Below are positions 7,604-15,756 of a DNA stretch of 64,000 nt, piece by piece. The notes below the pieces were generated by a model. It saw nothing but the letters and a program-made list of their open reading frames with translations. It was not told the origin of the DNA and did no database searches. Source of the stretch: Streptomyces phaeofaciens (GTDB lineage Bacteria > Actinomycetota > Actinomycetes > Streptomycetales > Streptomycetaceae); the NCBI RefSeq assembly GCF_014648915.1, contig NZ_BMSA01000002.1, positions 496,001 through 560,000 on the forward strand, in the 5' to 3' direction. Both the position numbers and the translations under genes were made by a program. Each line of letters begins with the position of its first letter. Within the stretch, counting starts at the first letter, position 1.

Positions 7604-9466
7604 GTGCGTGCGTTGCGCATCGGACTGCTGACGGAGGGTGGCTATCCGTATGTGAGCGGTGACGCCGGACTCTGGTGCGACCGGCTCGTGCGCGGGCTCG
7701 GGCAGCACGAGTTCGACATCTACGCGCTCAGCTGCGGCCCACACCAGGAGACTGCGGGCTGGGTCGCCCTTCCGCCGCAGGTCGGCGGCGTACGGACGGC
7801 ACCGCTGTGGACGGCCGAGGACGACGGCGTCGCCTACGGCAGGCGCGCGCGCCGGCGCTTCACCGAGTGCTACGGAGAGCTGGCGGCCGCGCTGTGCGAG
7901 AGCGGCGGGGCCGACGCCCCGGGGAGTACCGAGGGGCACGGATCCGAGGGTGCCTCCGCTTCTCAGGCGGACCGTTTCGCCAGCGCGCTGTACGGCCTTG
8001 CCGACCTGGCCCGCGACGAGGGCGGACTGGTGGGGGCACTCCGCTCGGAGGGCGCCGTGCGCGCCCTGGAGCGCGCCTGCCGCGCGCCCGGCGCGCTGCG
8101 CGCGGCGCGGGAGGCACGCGTACCCGATCTCCTCGCCGTCGCCGCCCACCTCGAACGCGCACTGCGCCCCCTGTCGCTCGACTGGTACGCGGACGGCGGT
8201 GGCGACGCGCCCCGCGGCCTCGGCTCGGTCGACCTCTGCCATGCCGCGTCCGGCGGCGTCGCGGCGCTGCCCGGGTTGCTGGCCGGGCACTTCTTCGACG
8301 TGCCCCTGCTGGTCACCGAGTACGGGGTACGCCTGCGGAGCCACTACCTCGGCTCGGGAACGCCCGACGCGCCCTCCGGCGAGAGCGCCCCCGCCGTACG
8401 TGCCCTGCTCGCCGCGTTCCACGGCCGGCTCGCCGCCGAGATGTACCGGCAGGCCGCGTGCGTCACGCCCGGCAACGCGCACGCCCGCCGCTGGCAGGAG
8501 CGCTGCGGGGCCGACCGCGCCAAGCTGCGCACGGTCCACCCGGGCATGGAGAGCGATCGGTTCGCCGAGGTCGGCGACGGCCCGGACGGCGCCGACCCGC
8601 ACACGCTGGTCTGGGTCGGCCGGGTGGAACCCGCGAAGGACCTGGTGTCCCTGCTGCACGCCTTCGCGGAGATCCGCCGGACGGAGCCCAGGGCCCGGCT
8701 GCGGATCATCGGCGCGCCGGCCGGGCCCGAGGGCCGCGCCTACCTCGGCCACTGCCGGATGCTGGCCGCGCAGCTCTTCCCCGACGAGGCGGAGAGCCCC
8801 CACGCCGTCGGCGACAACCCGGTCTCCTTCGAGGAGATCGGCGGTCCCGAGGTGCCCACCCTCGCCGAGGCGTACGCCGCCGGTGCCGTCGTCGTGCTGT
8901 CCAGCGTCGTGGAGGGGTTCCCGGTGGGTCTGGCCGAGGCGATGTTCTGCGGCCGGGCGACCGTGTCGACGGACGTCGGCGCGGTGGTCGAGGTCATCGG
9001 CGGCACCGGACTCGTCGTCCCGCCGCGCAACCCGCGGGCGCTCGCCGAGACGTGCGGGGCACTGCTGCGCGACCCCGAGCGCCGTGCGCGCCTCGGCGCG
9101 GCCGCCCGCGCACGCGCCCTGGAACTGTTCACGGTCGAGCAGAACGTCGCGGCATTTCACGGCATTTACCTGGAGATCGTCTCGCGGAGCCCGGTACGCC
9201 GGTTCGCCCTGGACGATGCCGGGGACCCCCTCCCGTTCGCCGTCCCGGCCGAGGCCTGGCTGCCCGGCCGGTGGACCGGCCTGGGGGCGCGGGTCACCGC
9301 CACCCGGCGCGGACCCGGCTGGGCGGCGGGGCCGCCGGTGCGGGGGACCTCGCCGGCCGTTCCGGTCCCGCACTGCTCCTCCGCCTCCCCGCCTGCCTCT
9401 TCTGTCTCCTCTGTTTCCCCTGTCTCGCCCGTCCCCACCGTTTCCGCGGGGAAGGGGGCGCGATGA
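7604..9466 (+). CDS. PelF-like GT4 glycosyltransferase
   Basis: A 620-aa GT-B glycosyltransferase. The N-terminal RIGLLTEGGYPYVSGDAGLW and the LLVTEYGVRLRSHYL segment match the PelF/DUF3492 pattern (EG-x-YPYV-x-G-G; TEHG-x-YLRE in the type family). The C-terminal GT4 lobe has WVGRVEPAKDL and the E-x7-E motif beginning near Glu437 (VEGFPVGLAEAMF). PelF-type enzymes use UDP-sugars in the cytoplasm to build amino-sugar exopolysaccharide. The start is GTG 7604 with GGGAGA upstream; the open frame back to 7496 lacks family similarity. The last 60 residues are Pro/Ser/Val-rich. Its stop overlaps the next ATG (ATGA), so the genes are translationally coupled. Polymer identity is unknown. Confidence 0.87.
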   Translation: MRALRIGLLTEGGYPYVSGDAGLWCDRLVRGLGQHEFDIYALSCGPHQETAGWVALPPQVGGVRTAPLWTAEDDGVAYGRRARRRFTECYGELAAALCESGGADAPGSTEGHGSEGASASQADRFASALYGLADLARDEGGLVGALRSEGAVRALERACRAPGALRAAREARVPDLLAVAAHLERALRPLSLDWYADGGGDAPRGLGSVDLCHAASGGVAALPGLLAGHFFDVPLLVTEYGVRLRSHYLGSGTPDAPSGESAPAVRALLAAFHGRLAAEMYRQAACVTPGNAHARRWQERCGADRAKLRTVHPGMESDRFAEVGDGPDGADPHTLVWVGRVEPAKDLVSLLHAFAEIRRTEPRARLRIIGAPAGPEGRAYLGHCRMLAAQLFPDEAESPHAVGDNPVSFEEIGGPEVPTLAEAYAAGAVVVLSSVVEGFPVGLAEAMFCGRATVSTDVGAVVEVIGGTGLVVPPRNPRALAETCGALLRDPERRARLGAAARARALELFTVEQNVAAFHGIYLEIVSRSPVRRFALDDAGDPLPFAVPAEAWLPGRWTGLGARVTATRRGPGWAAGPPVRGTSPAVPVPHCSSASPPASSVSSVSPVSPVPTVSAGKGAR

Positions 9467-10773
9467 GCGGGCTCGGTGAACTGGACCGGCCCGGGACCCC
9501 GGAGAGCGGTGGGGCCTGGGACGCGCGGTCGGGGGAGTGGGCCGCGGGAGAGGGAGGCGCGGGCAGCGGCGCGCATGCCGGCGTGCGCGCGGGCGCCGGC
9601 GCCGGTCCCCGGGGACAGGAGCGCTCCGGCGCGGACGCCCCCGCCGACGCCCCGGGGCCTGCCGGCCCCGCCACTTCCCGGCGCGGCGCCGTGGACCCGG
9701 TGAAGACCCTGATGCACCGGCACCGCGAGCTGTGCGAACGGGCCGTCGACCCGCTGGAGATCGCGGCGGGCCTGGAGGCGCACGGGGTCACCGACCGCAC
9801 CGCCGCCCGCTTCCGGCACCGGGACGTCTTCTCCCTCGCGGAGGAGATGTACGCCCGGGTCCCCCGCGACGGCGACCCGCCTCCCCGCCCCGTGCCCGCC
9901 GCCCTCCCGCGGCCTCGCCCGGACCGGGCGCTGCTCACCCTGCTGCCGGGCATCCTGTGCGCCGCGACGATCGGCGGCCTGCGCCTCACCCAGGGGAGGA
10001 CCCGCCTCCTGGTCGTCGCCGTGGGCGTGCTCGCCGTGCTCCTCGCCCTGCGCGCGACCCTGCGCCGGGGCCCCCTGAGCCCCCGCGCCGGCAACCGCCC
10101 CGGCCCCCACCGCACCGGAGCCTGGACCTGCTGGCTGCTCGCCTACGCGGCCCTCGGCGACGGCCTGCTGCACGCCGCCGTCACCGGCGGACCCGACGGC
10201 CCGCCCACCGGCACGGCGGACGGCGCCTGGCCCCTCGCCGCCACGCCCCTCCTCACCCTCGCCCTGGCCTGCGCGCCGGCCGCCTGGTGCGCCCGCCTCC
10301 TCGCCGTGCGCGCCGGGCGCCGCCTGGACACCAGCCGTGGCCTGGAGGAGTTCGCCGCCTCCGTACGGCCGCTGCTGCTCGGCACGTTCACCCTGTACCT
10401 GTGCGCGCTCGCCGTACTGACCGCCCTCTGCGCGGCGGCCCTGGGCGAGCCCGCCGGCTACGCCGCCACCCTCACGCTGGGCGCGCTCCTCCTGCTCGCC
10501 CGCCTCCTCACCGTCCACGGCTTCCCCCACGCCCCGGCGGCCGTCCTCACCGCCGCCGCGGCGGCCGAGGTGCTCGCCGTCGCCACCGTCTTCGCGGGCC
10601 GCCTTCCCGGCTGCGGCTTCCTCGCCGTCCCCGTGGAGACCCTGGTGGCCGCCCGGGGCCCGGCCGCCGTCCCCGTCCTCATCTGTGCGACGGCGGCCCT
10701 GACCCTGCTGCTCCACGCCGCCCGCACCCTGACCAGGGCCTCGGCCCACGCCCGAACGGCCGCACCGTGCTGA
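9463..10773 (+). CDS. Polytopic membrane protein of the PelF-like cluster
   Basis: A 436-aa protein starting in the ATGA overlap with the glycosyltransferase. Residues 1-75 are Gly/Ala-rich and disordered. A small soluble segment follows (HRHRELCERAVDPLEIAAGLEAHGVTDRTA, ending with EEMYARVP), then about eight to ten hydrophobic helices from residue 160 to the end. I do not recognise the family. By position it could be the partner that exports or polymerises the sugar chain, a job done by PelG and PelD/E in Pel systems, but no PelG-like signature can be asserted. The frame continues without frameshift. The start is fixed by coupling. Confidence 0.78.
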   Translation: MSGLGELDRPGTPESGGAWDARSGEWAAGEGGAGSGAHAGVRAGAGAGPRGQERSGADAPADAPGPAGPATSRRGAVDPVKTLMHRHRELCERAVDPLEIAAGLEAHGVTDRTAARFRHRDVFSLAEEMYARVPRDGDPPPRPVPAALPRPRPDRALLTLLPGILCAATIGGLRLTQGRTRLLVVAVGVLAVLLALRATLRRGPLSPRAGNRPGPHRTGAWTCWLLAYAALGDGLLHAAVTGGPDGPPTGTADGAWPLAATPLLTLALACAPAAWCARLLAVRAGRRLDTSRGLEEFAASVRPLLLGTFTLYLCALAVLTALCAAALGEPAGYAATLTLGALLLLARLLTVHGFPHAPAAVLTAAAAAEVLAVATVFAGRLPGCGFLAVPVETLVAARGPAAVPVLICATAALTLLLHAARTLTRASAHARTAAPC

Positions 10774-10922
10774 CGCCCGGCCCCGCCCCCGCGCACCGGT
10801 GCCCCGCCGCCCCCCGAACCCCGCGCGCAGCGCCACCCCCACCGTGCCCCGACCACCGCACGACGCACGCGCTCCTCCATCCAGCCGCAGGCAAGCGCAA
10901 CACCCCTGTAAGGAGAGACCAG

Positions 10923-11051
10923 ATGACCACCTCCCGATCCGGAGCGACCGGAGCCACCGGGGCCCCCGCGGTCGCAGGAGCCCCCGCGGTCACAGGAGCA
11001 GCCGCGCCACCCGCACCAGCCACGACGCACACCCGGAAGGCCGCACGATGA
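10923..11051 (+). CDS. 42-aa small ORF, coupled to the epimerase
   Basis: ATG 10923 is preceded by a good ribosome binding site (AAGGAGAG). The ORF encodes MTTSRSGATGATGAPAVAGA followed by more Ala/Thr/Pro-rich residues and ends in a TGA overlapping the epimerase ATG. No domain. It may be a real small protein, or a leader whose translation delivers ribosomes to the epimerase start. The strong ribosome binding site in front of it, compared with the weaker GGAAGG before the epimerase, favours translation. Low complexity makes conservation hard to judge by eye. Confidence 0.45.
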   Translation: MTTSRSGATGATGAPAVAGAPAVTGAAAPPAPATTHTRKAAR

Positions 11052-12010
11052 GGGTCCTGCTGATCGGAGCCAACGGTTACCTCGGCCGCTTCGTCGCCGA
11101 CCGCCTGCTCGCCGACCCTGCCGTCCAGCTCACCGCGCTCGGCCGCGGCGACGACGCCGACGTCCGCTTCGACCTGGCGACCGGCAGCCCCGGCGCACTC
11201 ACCCGGTTCCTCGACGCCGTCCACCCGCAGGTCGTCGTCAACTGCGCGGGCACCACCCGCGGCGGAGCCCGCGAACTCACCCGGCACAACACCGTCGCCG
11301 TCGCCACCGTCTGCGAGGCGCTGCGCCGCAGCGGCTGCGGCGCCCGGCTGGTGCAGATCGGCTGCGGCGCAGAGTACGGCCCGAGCCAGCCCGGCTCCTC
11401 CACGGCCGAGGACGCCGTACCGCGCCCCGGCGGCCCGTACGGCGTCAGCAAGCTCGCCGCCACCGAACTCGTCCTCGGCTCGGGTCTGGACGCCGTCGTG
11501 CTGCGGGTCTTCTCGCCGGCCGGCCCGGGCACCCCCGCCGGATCCCCGCTGGGCCGGCTCGCCGAGGCCATGCGCCGCGCCATGCAGTCCGGCGACGGCG
11601 AGCTCAAGCTCGGCGGCCTCGGCGCCCAGCGCGACTTCGTCGACGTCCGGGACGTCGCCCGCGCGGTGCACGCCGCCTCGCTCTCCGCCGCCCAGGGCGT
11701 CATCAACATCGGCTCGGGCCGCGCCGTGCGGCTGCGTGACGCCGCCGCGATCCTCGCGCGCGTCGCCGGATACGGCGGTGCCCTCCACGAACTCGACGGA
11801 CCGCCCGGCGGCCACCTCCGGCCCACCATCGGCCACCCCCGCCCCGACTCCGACCACGCCGGCCCGCTCGCGTACCCGTACCCGGACGGCTGCGGCAGCT
11901 GGCAGCAGGCCGATGTGCGCACCGCCCGCGACCGGCTCGGCTGGCGGCCCCGGATCAACCTGGAGGAGTCCCTCGCCGACATCTGGATGGAGGCGGCATG
12001 TCGTATCTGA
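11048..12010 (+). CDS. NAD(P)-dependent sugar epimerase/dehydratase (extended SDR)
   Basis: A 320-aa extended short-chain dehydrogenase. The N-terminal nucleotide-binding motif is GANGYLG (residues 7-13). The catalytic Y-x3-K is Y131GVSK135, and a QRDFVDVRDVARA segment typical of NDP-sugar epimerases lies near residue 200. Such enzymes interconvert nucleotide sugars in the cytosol, for example UDP-Glc/GlcNAc to UDP-Gal/GalNAc or 4,6-dehydration. The start is ATG 11048, overlapping the small ORF stop; the end overlaps the next gene by 13 nt. Together with the PelF-like transferase it probably supplies the activated sugar. Exact substrate unresolved. Confidence 0.88.
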   Translation: MRVLLIGANGYLGRFVADRLLADPAVQLTALGRGDDADVRFDLATGSPGALTRFLDAVHPQVVVNCAGTTRGGARELTRHNTVAVATVCEALRRSGCGARLVQIGCGAEYGPSQPGSSTAEDAVPRPGGPYGVSKLAATELVLGSGLDAVVLRVFSPAGPGTPAGSPLGRLAEAMRRAMQSGDGELKLGGLGAQRDFVDVRDVARAVHAASLSAAQGVINIGSGRAVRLRDAAAILARVAGYGGALHELDGPPGGHLRPTIGHPRPDSDHAGPLAYPYPDGCGSWQQADVRTARDRLGWRPRINLEESLADIWMEAACRI

Positions 12011-12756
12011 CCGGCACTCCGGCGGGCACCACCGGCACCGGGGCCACCGATGTCCGCACCGGCTTCGGTGTCCCCGGCATCGCCCACCCCCTGCTCGCTC
12101 CGGCCGAGTGGGGCGAACTCGCCCGCCCCGGCCCGCCACTGCACTGGGTGGTCCTCGATGTCGCCGGCGGCCCCGGTGTCCGCCCCGACCCGCACTGCCT
12201 CCAGGCGGCCGGCCGGCTGCGCAACGCGGGCATCCGCGTCCTCGGCCGGGTCGACACCGCCTACGGGATCCGGGCCTTCGCGGAACGGATCGCCGACGCG
12301 CAGCGCTACCTCGACTGGTACCAGGTCGACGGCTTCCTCCTGGACCGCTGTCCGTCCGACGGCGGCACACTCCCCGACATCCGGCGCACCGTCGCCACAC
12401 TCCGTACGCTCCGTGACACGCCCCACGTCGTCCTCGACCACGGCACGCACCCCCACCCCGGCTACGCCGCCCTCGCCGATCAGCTGGTCACCTTCTCCGG
12501 CTCGTGGAACGACTACCGCTGGTCGCAGGTCGCCGAGTGGACGGCGGACCATCCGCCCGAGCGGTTCTGCCACTTCGTGCACGGGATGCCCCGCGGCCAT
12601 CTCGACGAGGCGCTGCGCATCGCCCGCTGGCAGGGGGCGTCGACGATCTGGTTCACCGACCGTCACGACCGCGGGGGCCGGTGCGACCCCTGGGAGACCA
12701 TGCCCGGCTACTGGGACGAAATCGTCTCGCGGATCGGAACGGGTGTCTCGGAATGA
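11998..12756 (+). CDS. Spherulation-specific family 4 (spherulin-4, GH135-like) protein
   Basis: A 252-aa TIM-barrel-like protein of the spherulin-4 family: GVPGIAHPLLAPAEW at the N-terminus, then VRPDPHCLQAAGRLRNAGIRVLGRVDTAYG, WYQVDGFLLDRCPSDGG with acidic residues at the expected active-site strand, VLDHGTHPHPGYAALAD, and a WFTDRHDRGG segment near the C-terminus. Characterised relatives (fungal Sph3, GH135) cleave N-acetylgalactosamine-rich galactosaminogalactan, and PelA carries a related hydrolase domain. No signal peptide is visible, so the protein is cytoplasmic or leaves by another route, which is odd for a polysaccharide hydrolase. Its ATG overlaps the epimerase end. The SigR-type promoter of moeZ begins inside its last codons. 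Confidence 0.87.
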   Translation: MSYLTGTPAGTTGTGATDVRTGFGVPGIAHPLLAPAEWGELARPGPPLHWVVLDVAGGPGVRPDPHCLQAAGRLRNAGIRVLGRVDTAYGIRAFAERIADAQRYLDWYQVDGFLLDRCPSDGGTLPDIRRTVATLRTLRDTPHVVLDHGTHPHPGYAALADQLVTFSGSWNDYRWSQVAEWTADHPPERFCHFVHGMPRGHLDEALRIARWQGASTIWFTDRHDRGGRCDPWETMPGYWDEIVSRIGTGVSE

Positions 12757-12778
12757 AGAAGGCCATGGCAGTGTTACA
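12750..12778 (+). promoter_or_regulatory. SigR-type promoter of moeZ
   Basis: GGAAT (12750-12754), exactly 18 nt, then GTTACA (12773-12778). This fits the GGAAT-N18-GTT consensus of the thiol-stress sigma factor SigR. The -35 overlaps the stop codon of the spherulin-4 gene. The predicted start lies about 35 bp before the moeZ GTG. Confidence 0.85.
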
Positions 12779-12819
12779 GGGAGAACAACTGTAGTGATCG
12801 ACCGACCAACGGAGTCCCC

Positions 12820-13998
12820 GTGTCGCTGCCACCCCTGGTCGAGCCAGCCTCCGAACTCACCGTAGACGAGGTTCGCCGGTACTCCCGCCACCTGATCATC
12901 CCCGACGTGGGGATGGACGGGCAGAAGCGGCTGAAGAACGCCAAGGTGCTCTGTGTGGGCGCCGGCGGCCTGGGCTCGCCGGCGCTGATGTACCTGGCCG
13001 CGGCGGGCGTGGGCACGCTGGGCATCGTGGAGTTCGACGAGGTCGACGAGTCGAACCTCCAGCGCCAGATCATCCACAGCCAGGCGGACATCGGCCGCTC
13101 CAAGGCAGAGTCCGCGCGGGACTCCGTCAAGGGCATCAACCCGTACGTGAACGTGATCCTTCACGAAGAGCGGCTCGAGGCCGAGAACGTGATGGACATC
13201 TTCAGCCAGTACGACCTGATCGTCGACGGCACGGACAACTTCGCGACCCGGTACCTGGTCAACGACGCGTGCGTGCTGCTGAACAAGCCGTACGTGTGGG
13301 GCTCGATCTACCGCTTCGACGGCCAGGCGTCCGTCTTCTGGTCCGAGCACGGTCCCTGCTACCGCTGCCTGTACCCGGAGCCCCCGCCGCCGGGCATGGT
13401 CCCCTCCTGCGCCGAGGGCGGTGTCCTCGGTGTGCTGTGCGCGTCGATCGGCTCCATCCAGGTCAACGAGGCGATCAAGCTCCTCGCGGGCATCGGCGAG
13501 CCGCTGGTCGGCCGCCTGATGATCTACGACGCCCTGGAGATGCAATACCGCCAGGTCAAGGTCCGCAAGGACCCGGACTGCGCGGTCTGCGGCGAGAACC
13601 CGACCGTCACCGAACTCATCGACTACGAGGCCTTCTGCGGCGTCGTCTCCGAGGAGGCCCAGGCGGCGGCGGCCGGTTCGACGATCACTCCCAAGCAGCT
13701 CAAGGAGTGGATCGACGACGGCGAGAGCATCGAGATCATCGATGTCCGCGAGCAGAACGAGTACGAGATCGTCTCGATCCCGGGTGCCAAGCTGATCCCG
13801 AAGAACGAGTTCCTCCTCGGCACCGCCCTGGAGGGCCTGCCGCAGGACAAGAAGATCGTCCTGCACTGCAAGACGGGTGTCCGCAGTGCGGAGGTCCTCG
13901 CGGTCCTGAAGTCCGCGGGCTTCGCGGACGCCGTGCACGTCGGTGGCGGTGTGATCGGCTGGGTCAACCAGATCGAGCCGAGCAAGCCGATCTACTGA
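12820..13998 (+). CDS. moeZ: MoeZ: adenylyltransferase/sulfurtransferase (MoeB-rhodanese fusion)
   Basis: A 392-aa cytosolic enzyme that adenylates and then sulfurates small sulfur-carrier proteins (MoaD, ThiS, CysO types). The N-terminal ThiF/MoeB domain has GAGGLGSPALMYLAAAGVG with the nucleotide loop and catalytic Arg/Asp context (DESNLQRQIIH). Two zinc Cys pairs, CYRC and CAVC, follow. The C-terminal rhodanese domain (about residues 285-392) carries the persulfide Cys350 in LHCKTGVRSAE. Start GTG 12820, GGAG 5 nt upstream. A SigR promoter sits directly upstream, fitting a sulfur-trafficking role under thiol stress. Orthologous position to moeB1/moeZ (Rv3206c). A perfect hairpin follows the stop. 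Confidence 0.95.
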   Translation: MSLPPLVEPASELTVDEVRRYSRHLIIPDVGMDGQKRLKNAKVLCVGAGGLGSPALMYLAAAGVGTLGIVEFDEVDESNLQRQIIHSQADIGRSKAESARDSVKGINPYVNVILHEERLEAENVMDIFSQYDLIVDGTDNFATRYLVNDACVLLNKPYVWGSIYRFDGQASVFWSEHGPCYRCLYPEPPPPGMVPSCAEGGVLGVLCASIGSIQVNEAIKLLAGIGEPLVGRLMIYDALEMQYRQVKVRKDPDCAVCGENPTVTELIDYEAFCGVVSEEAQAAAAGSTITPKQLKEWIDDGESIEIIDVREQNEYEIVSIPGAKLIPKNEFLLGTALEGLPQDKKIVLHCKTGVRSAEVLAVLKSAGFADAVHVGGGVIGWVNQIEPSKPIY

Positions 13999-14017
13999 TC
14001 CGGTTCGACCGTCCGAG

Positions 14018-14060
14018 CGGCGGGGGCTTCGGGCACCACGGGTGCCCGAAGCCCCCGCCG
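14018..14060. terminator. Bidirectional terminator, moeZ / S33 peptidase
   Basis: Perfect 20-bp arms (14018-14037 and 14041-14060) around a 3-nt loop, between the convergent moeZ stop at 13998 and the peptidase stop at 14064. No U-tract; stem strength alone makes it a convincing terminator. Confidence 0.88.
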
Positions 14061-14063
14061 TCG

Positions 14064-15617
14064 TCATGAGCAGACCGTGCCGTCCTTGGGGACCGTGCCC
14101 TTCAGCAGGTAGGCGTTCACCGCCGAGTCGACGCAGTCGCTGCCGCTCCCGTACGCGCCGTGCCCCTCGCCCTTCCAGGTGAGCAGCACACCGACATCCT
14201 TGCCCAGCTCGTCGGCCATCTTCCGCGCGCCCTCGTACGGCGTCGCCGGGTCGCCGGTGTTGCCGACGAGCAGGATCGGCGCCGCACCCGCCGCGCTCAC
14301 CTCCGGGGTGTCGAACTGCCCGGCCACCGGCCAGTCGTGACACCAGCCGGCCGTGTCCCAGCCGAGGAAGTCGCCGAACACGGGCGAGATCTTCTCGAAC
14401 TCCGGCAGCAGCTTCTTCGTCTCCTCGGCGGTCGGCCGCTGCTTGTCGTCCAGGCACGATATGACGCGCTGCGAGTGGGTCGTCGTGCCGTAGTTCCCCG
14501 AGGGGTCCCGCTCGTTGTAGCCGTCGGCGAGCGCCAGCAGCTCGGATCCGTCGCCCGCCTGTGCCGCCTCCAGGGCGCTGGTCAGGCTGGGCCAGCCCTC
14601 CTTGCTGTAGAGCGGCAGGACGATCCCGGTGACGGCGAGCGTCTGGGTCAGCTCGCGGCCGTCCGAGGTCGGCAGCGGGTCGCCGTCGATCCGGTCCAGG
14701 AGGTCCGCGATCTTCGCGCTGCCCTGCTTCGGGTCCTGGCCCGTGGACTTGAGGTAGTCCTCGAGCGCGCGCTGGAAGCCCCGGGCCTGGTTCTCGGCGT
14801 GGCCCACCGCGTCGGCGCTCGGGTCGACGACCGCGTCGAGGATCAGCCGTCCCACGTTCTTCGGGAACAGGTGGGCGTACACACCGCCCAGCTCCGTGCC
14901 GTAGGAGATGCCGAAGTAGTGCATCTGCCGGTCACCCAGGACCTGGCGCATCAGGTCCATGTCGCGGGCGGTGTCCGTGGTCGAGACATGCCCCAGCAGG
15001 GAGCGGGCGGCCTGCTCGCAGCCCTTGCCGAAGTCCTTGGAGTCCTGGAAGTACGCCTGTTCCTCGGCCGGGGTGTCGGGCGTGGAGTCGATGGACTCGG
15101 CGGCCTGGATGTCCTTGTTGCTGCGGCAACGGACGCCCTCGCTCCGGTCGACGCCGCGCGGGTCCCAGCTCACCAGGTCGTAGCTGTCGCGGAGCGAGGA
15201 GAACGTGGAGCCGAAGGCCGGGAGCGTCGAGACGCCCGAGCCGCCGGGGCCGCCGAAGTTGAACAGCAGCGAGCCGATGCGCTTGCCGCCGCTGCCGCGG
15301 GACTTGGCGCGGATCAGCGCGAGATCGATGGTCGTGCCCTCCGGCTTCGACCAGTCCAGCGGCACCTTCAGCGACGCGCAACTCCACTCACTGCCCGGCG
15401 CGGAGTCCGCGGTGGCCTTGCACCGCCCCCAGTCGAGCTTCTGCCCGGTGAGCGAGGCCGGCAGCGCCGCCGTCGTGGCCGAGGAGCCCGCCGACGCACG
15501 CGCGTCCGCCGTACCCCCCTTGCCGTCGTCCCCGTCGTCCGACGCGCCGCTGCTACAGCCCGTCGCCAGCAGTGCGGCGGCGGCGCCGAGCGCCGTCCAC
15601 CGTAGGAATCGCGCCAT
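14064..15617 (-). CDS. Secreted lipoprotein peptidase, S33 alpha/beta hydrolase (TAP-like)
   Basis: A 517-aa exported hydrolase related to Streptomyces tripeptidyl aminopeptidases and SlpD/E. The lipoprotein signal (MARFLRWTALGAAAALLATGC) puts lipid attachment at Cys21, followed by a Ser/Gly/Asp-rich linker. Visible motifs are FGGPGGSG (oxyanion hole), DLVSWDPRGVDRS, FGISYGTELGG with the nucleophile Ser, LLVGNTGDPATPYEGA with the acid, and KGEGHGAYGS with the His. A C-terminal TAP-like cap contains several Cys for disulfides (VCS end). The start is ATG 15617 behind GGGGGGAAG. It lies upstream of moeZ in convergent orientation and next to a close paralogue. Confidence 0.92.
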   Translation of the reverse strand: MARFLRWTALGAAAALLATGCSSGASDDGDDGKGGTADARASAGSSATTAALPASLTGQKLDWGRCKATADSAPGSEWSCASLKVPLDWSKPEGTTIDLALIRAKSRGSGGKRIGSLLFNFGGPGGSGVSTLPAFGSTFSSLRDSYDLVSWDPRGVDRSEGVRCRSNKDIQAAESIDSTPDTPAEEQAYFQDSKDFGKGCEQAARSLLGHVSTTDTARDMDLMRQVLGDRQMHYFGISYGTELGGVYAHLFPKNVGRLILDAVVDPSADAVGHAENQARGFQRALEDYLKSTGQDPKQGSAKIADLLDRIDGDPLPTSDGRELTQTLAVTGIVLPLYSKEGWPSLTSALEAAQAGDGSELLALADGYNERDPSGNYGTTTHSQRVISCLDDKQRPTAEETKKLLPEFEKISPVFGDFLGWDTAGWCHDWPVAGQFDTPEVSAAGAAPILLVGNTGDPATPYEGARKMADELGKDVGVLLTWKGEGHGAYGSGSDCVDSAVNAYLLKGTVPKDGTVCS

Positions 15618-15756
15618 GTGCACTTCCCCCCTCGCGGACCGTCCGCGCCAGATGGCGGGACGGCTGTCCTGCAATGGTAGGCGGATCCCGGCCCGCCAGG
15701 ACGAGCCTGTGGATAACCTTTTGACCTGCGGTTTTCCCCGATCCGAGGGGTGGGTG

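Noticed and set aside
7675..9462. Forward extension of the membrane-protein frame over the glycosyltransferase
   Set aside because: The Arg/Pro-rich translation is a +1-type shadow; the real start is ATG 9463 in the ATGA overlap.
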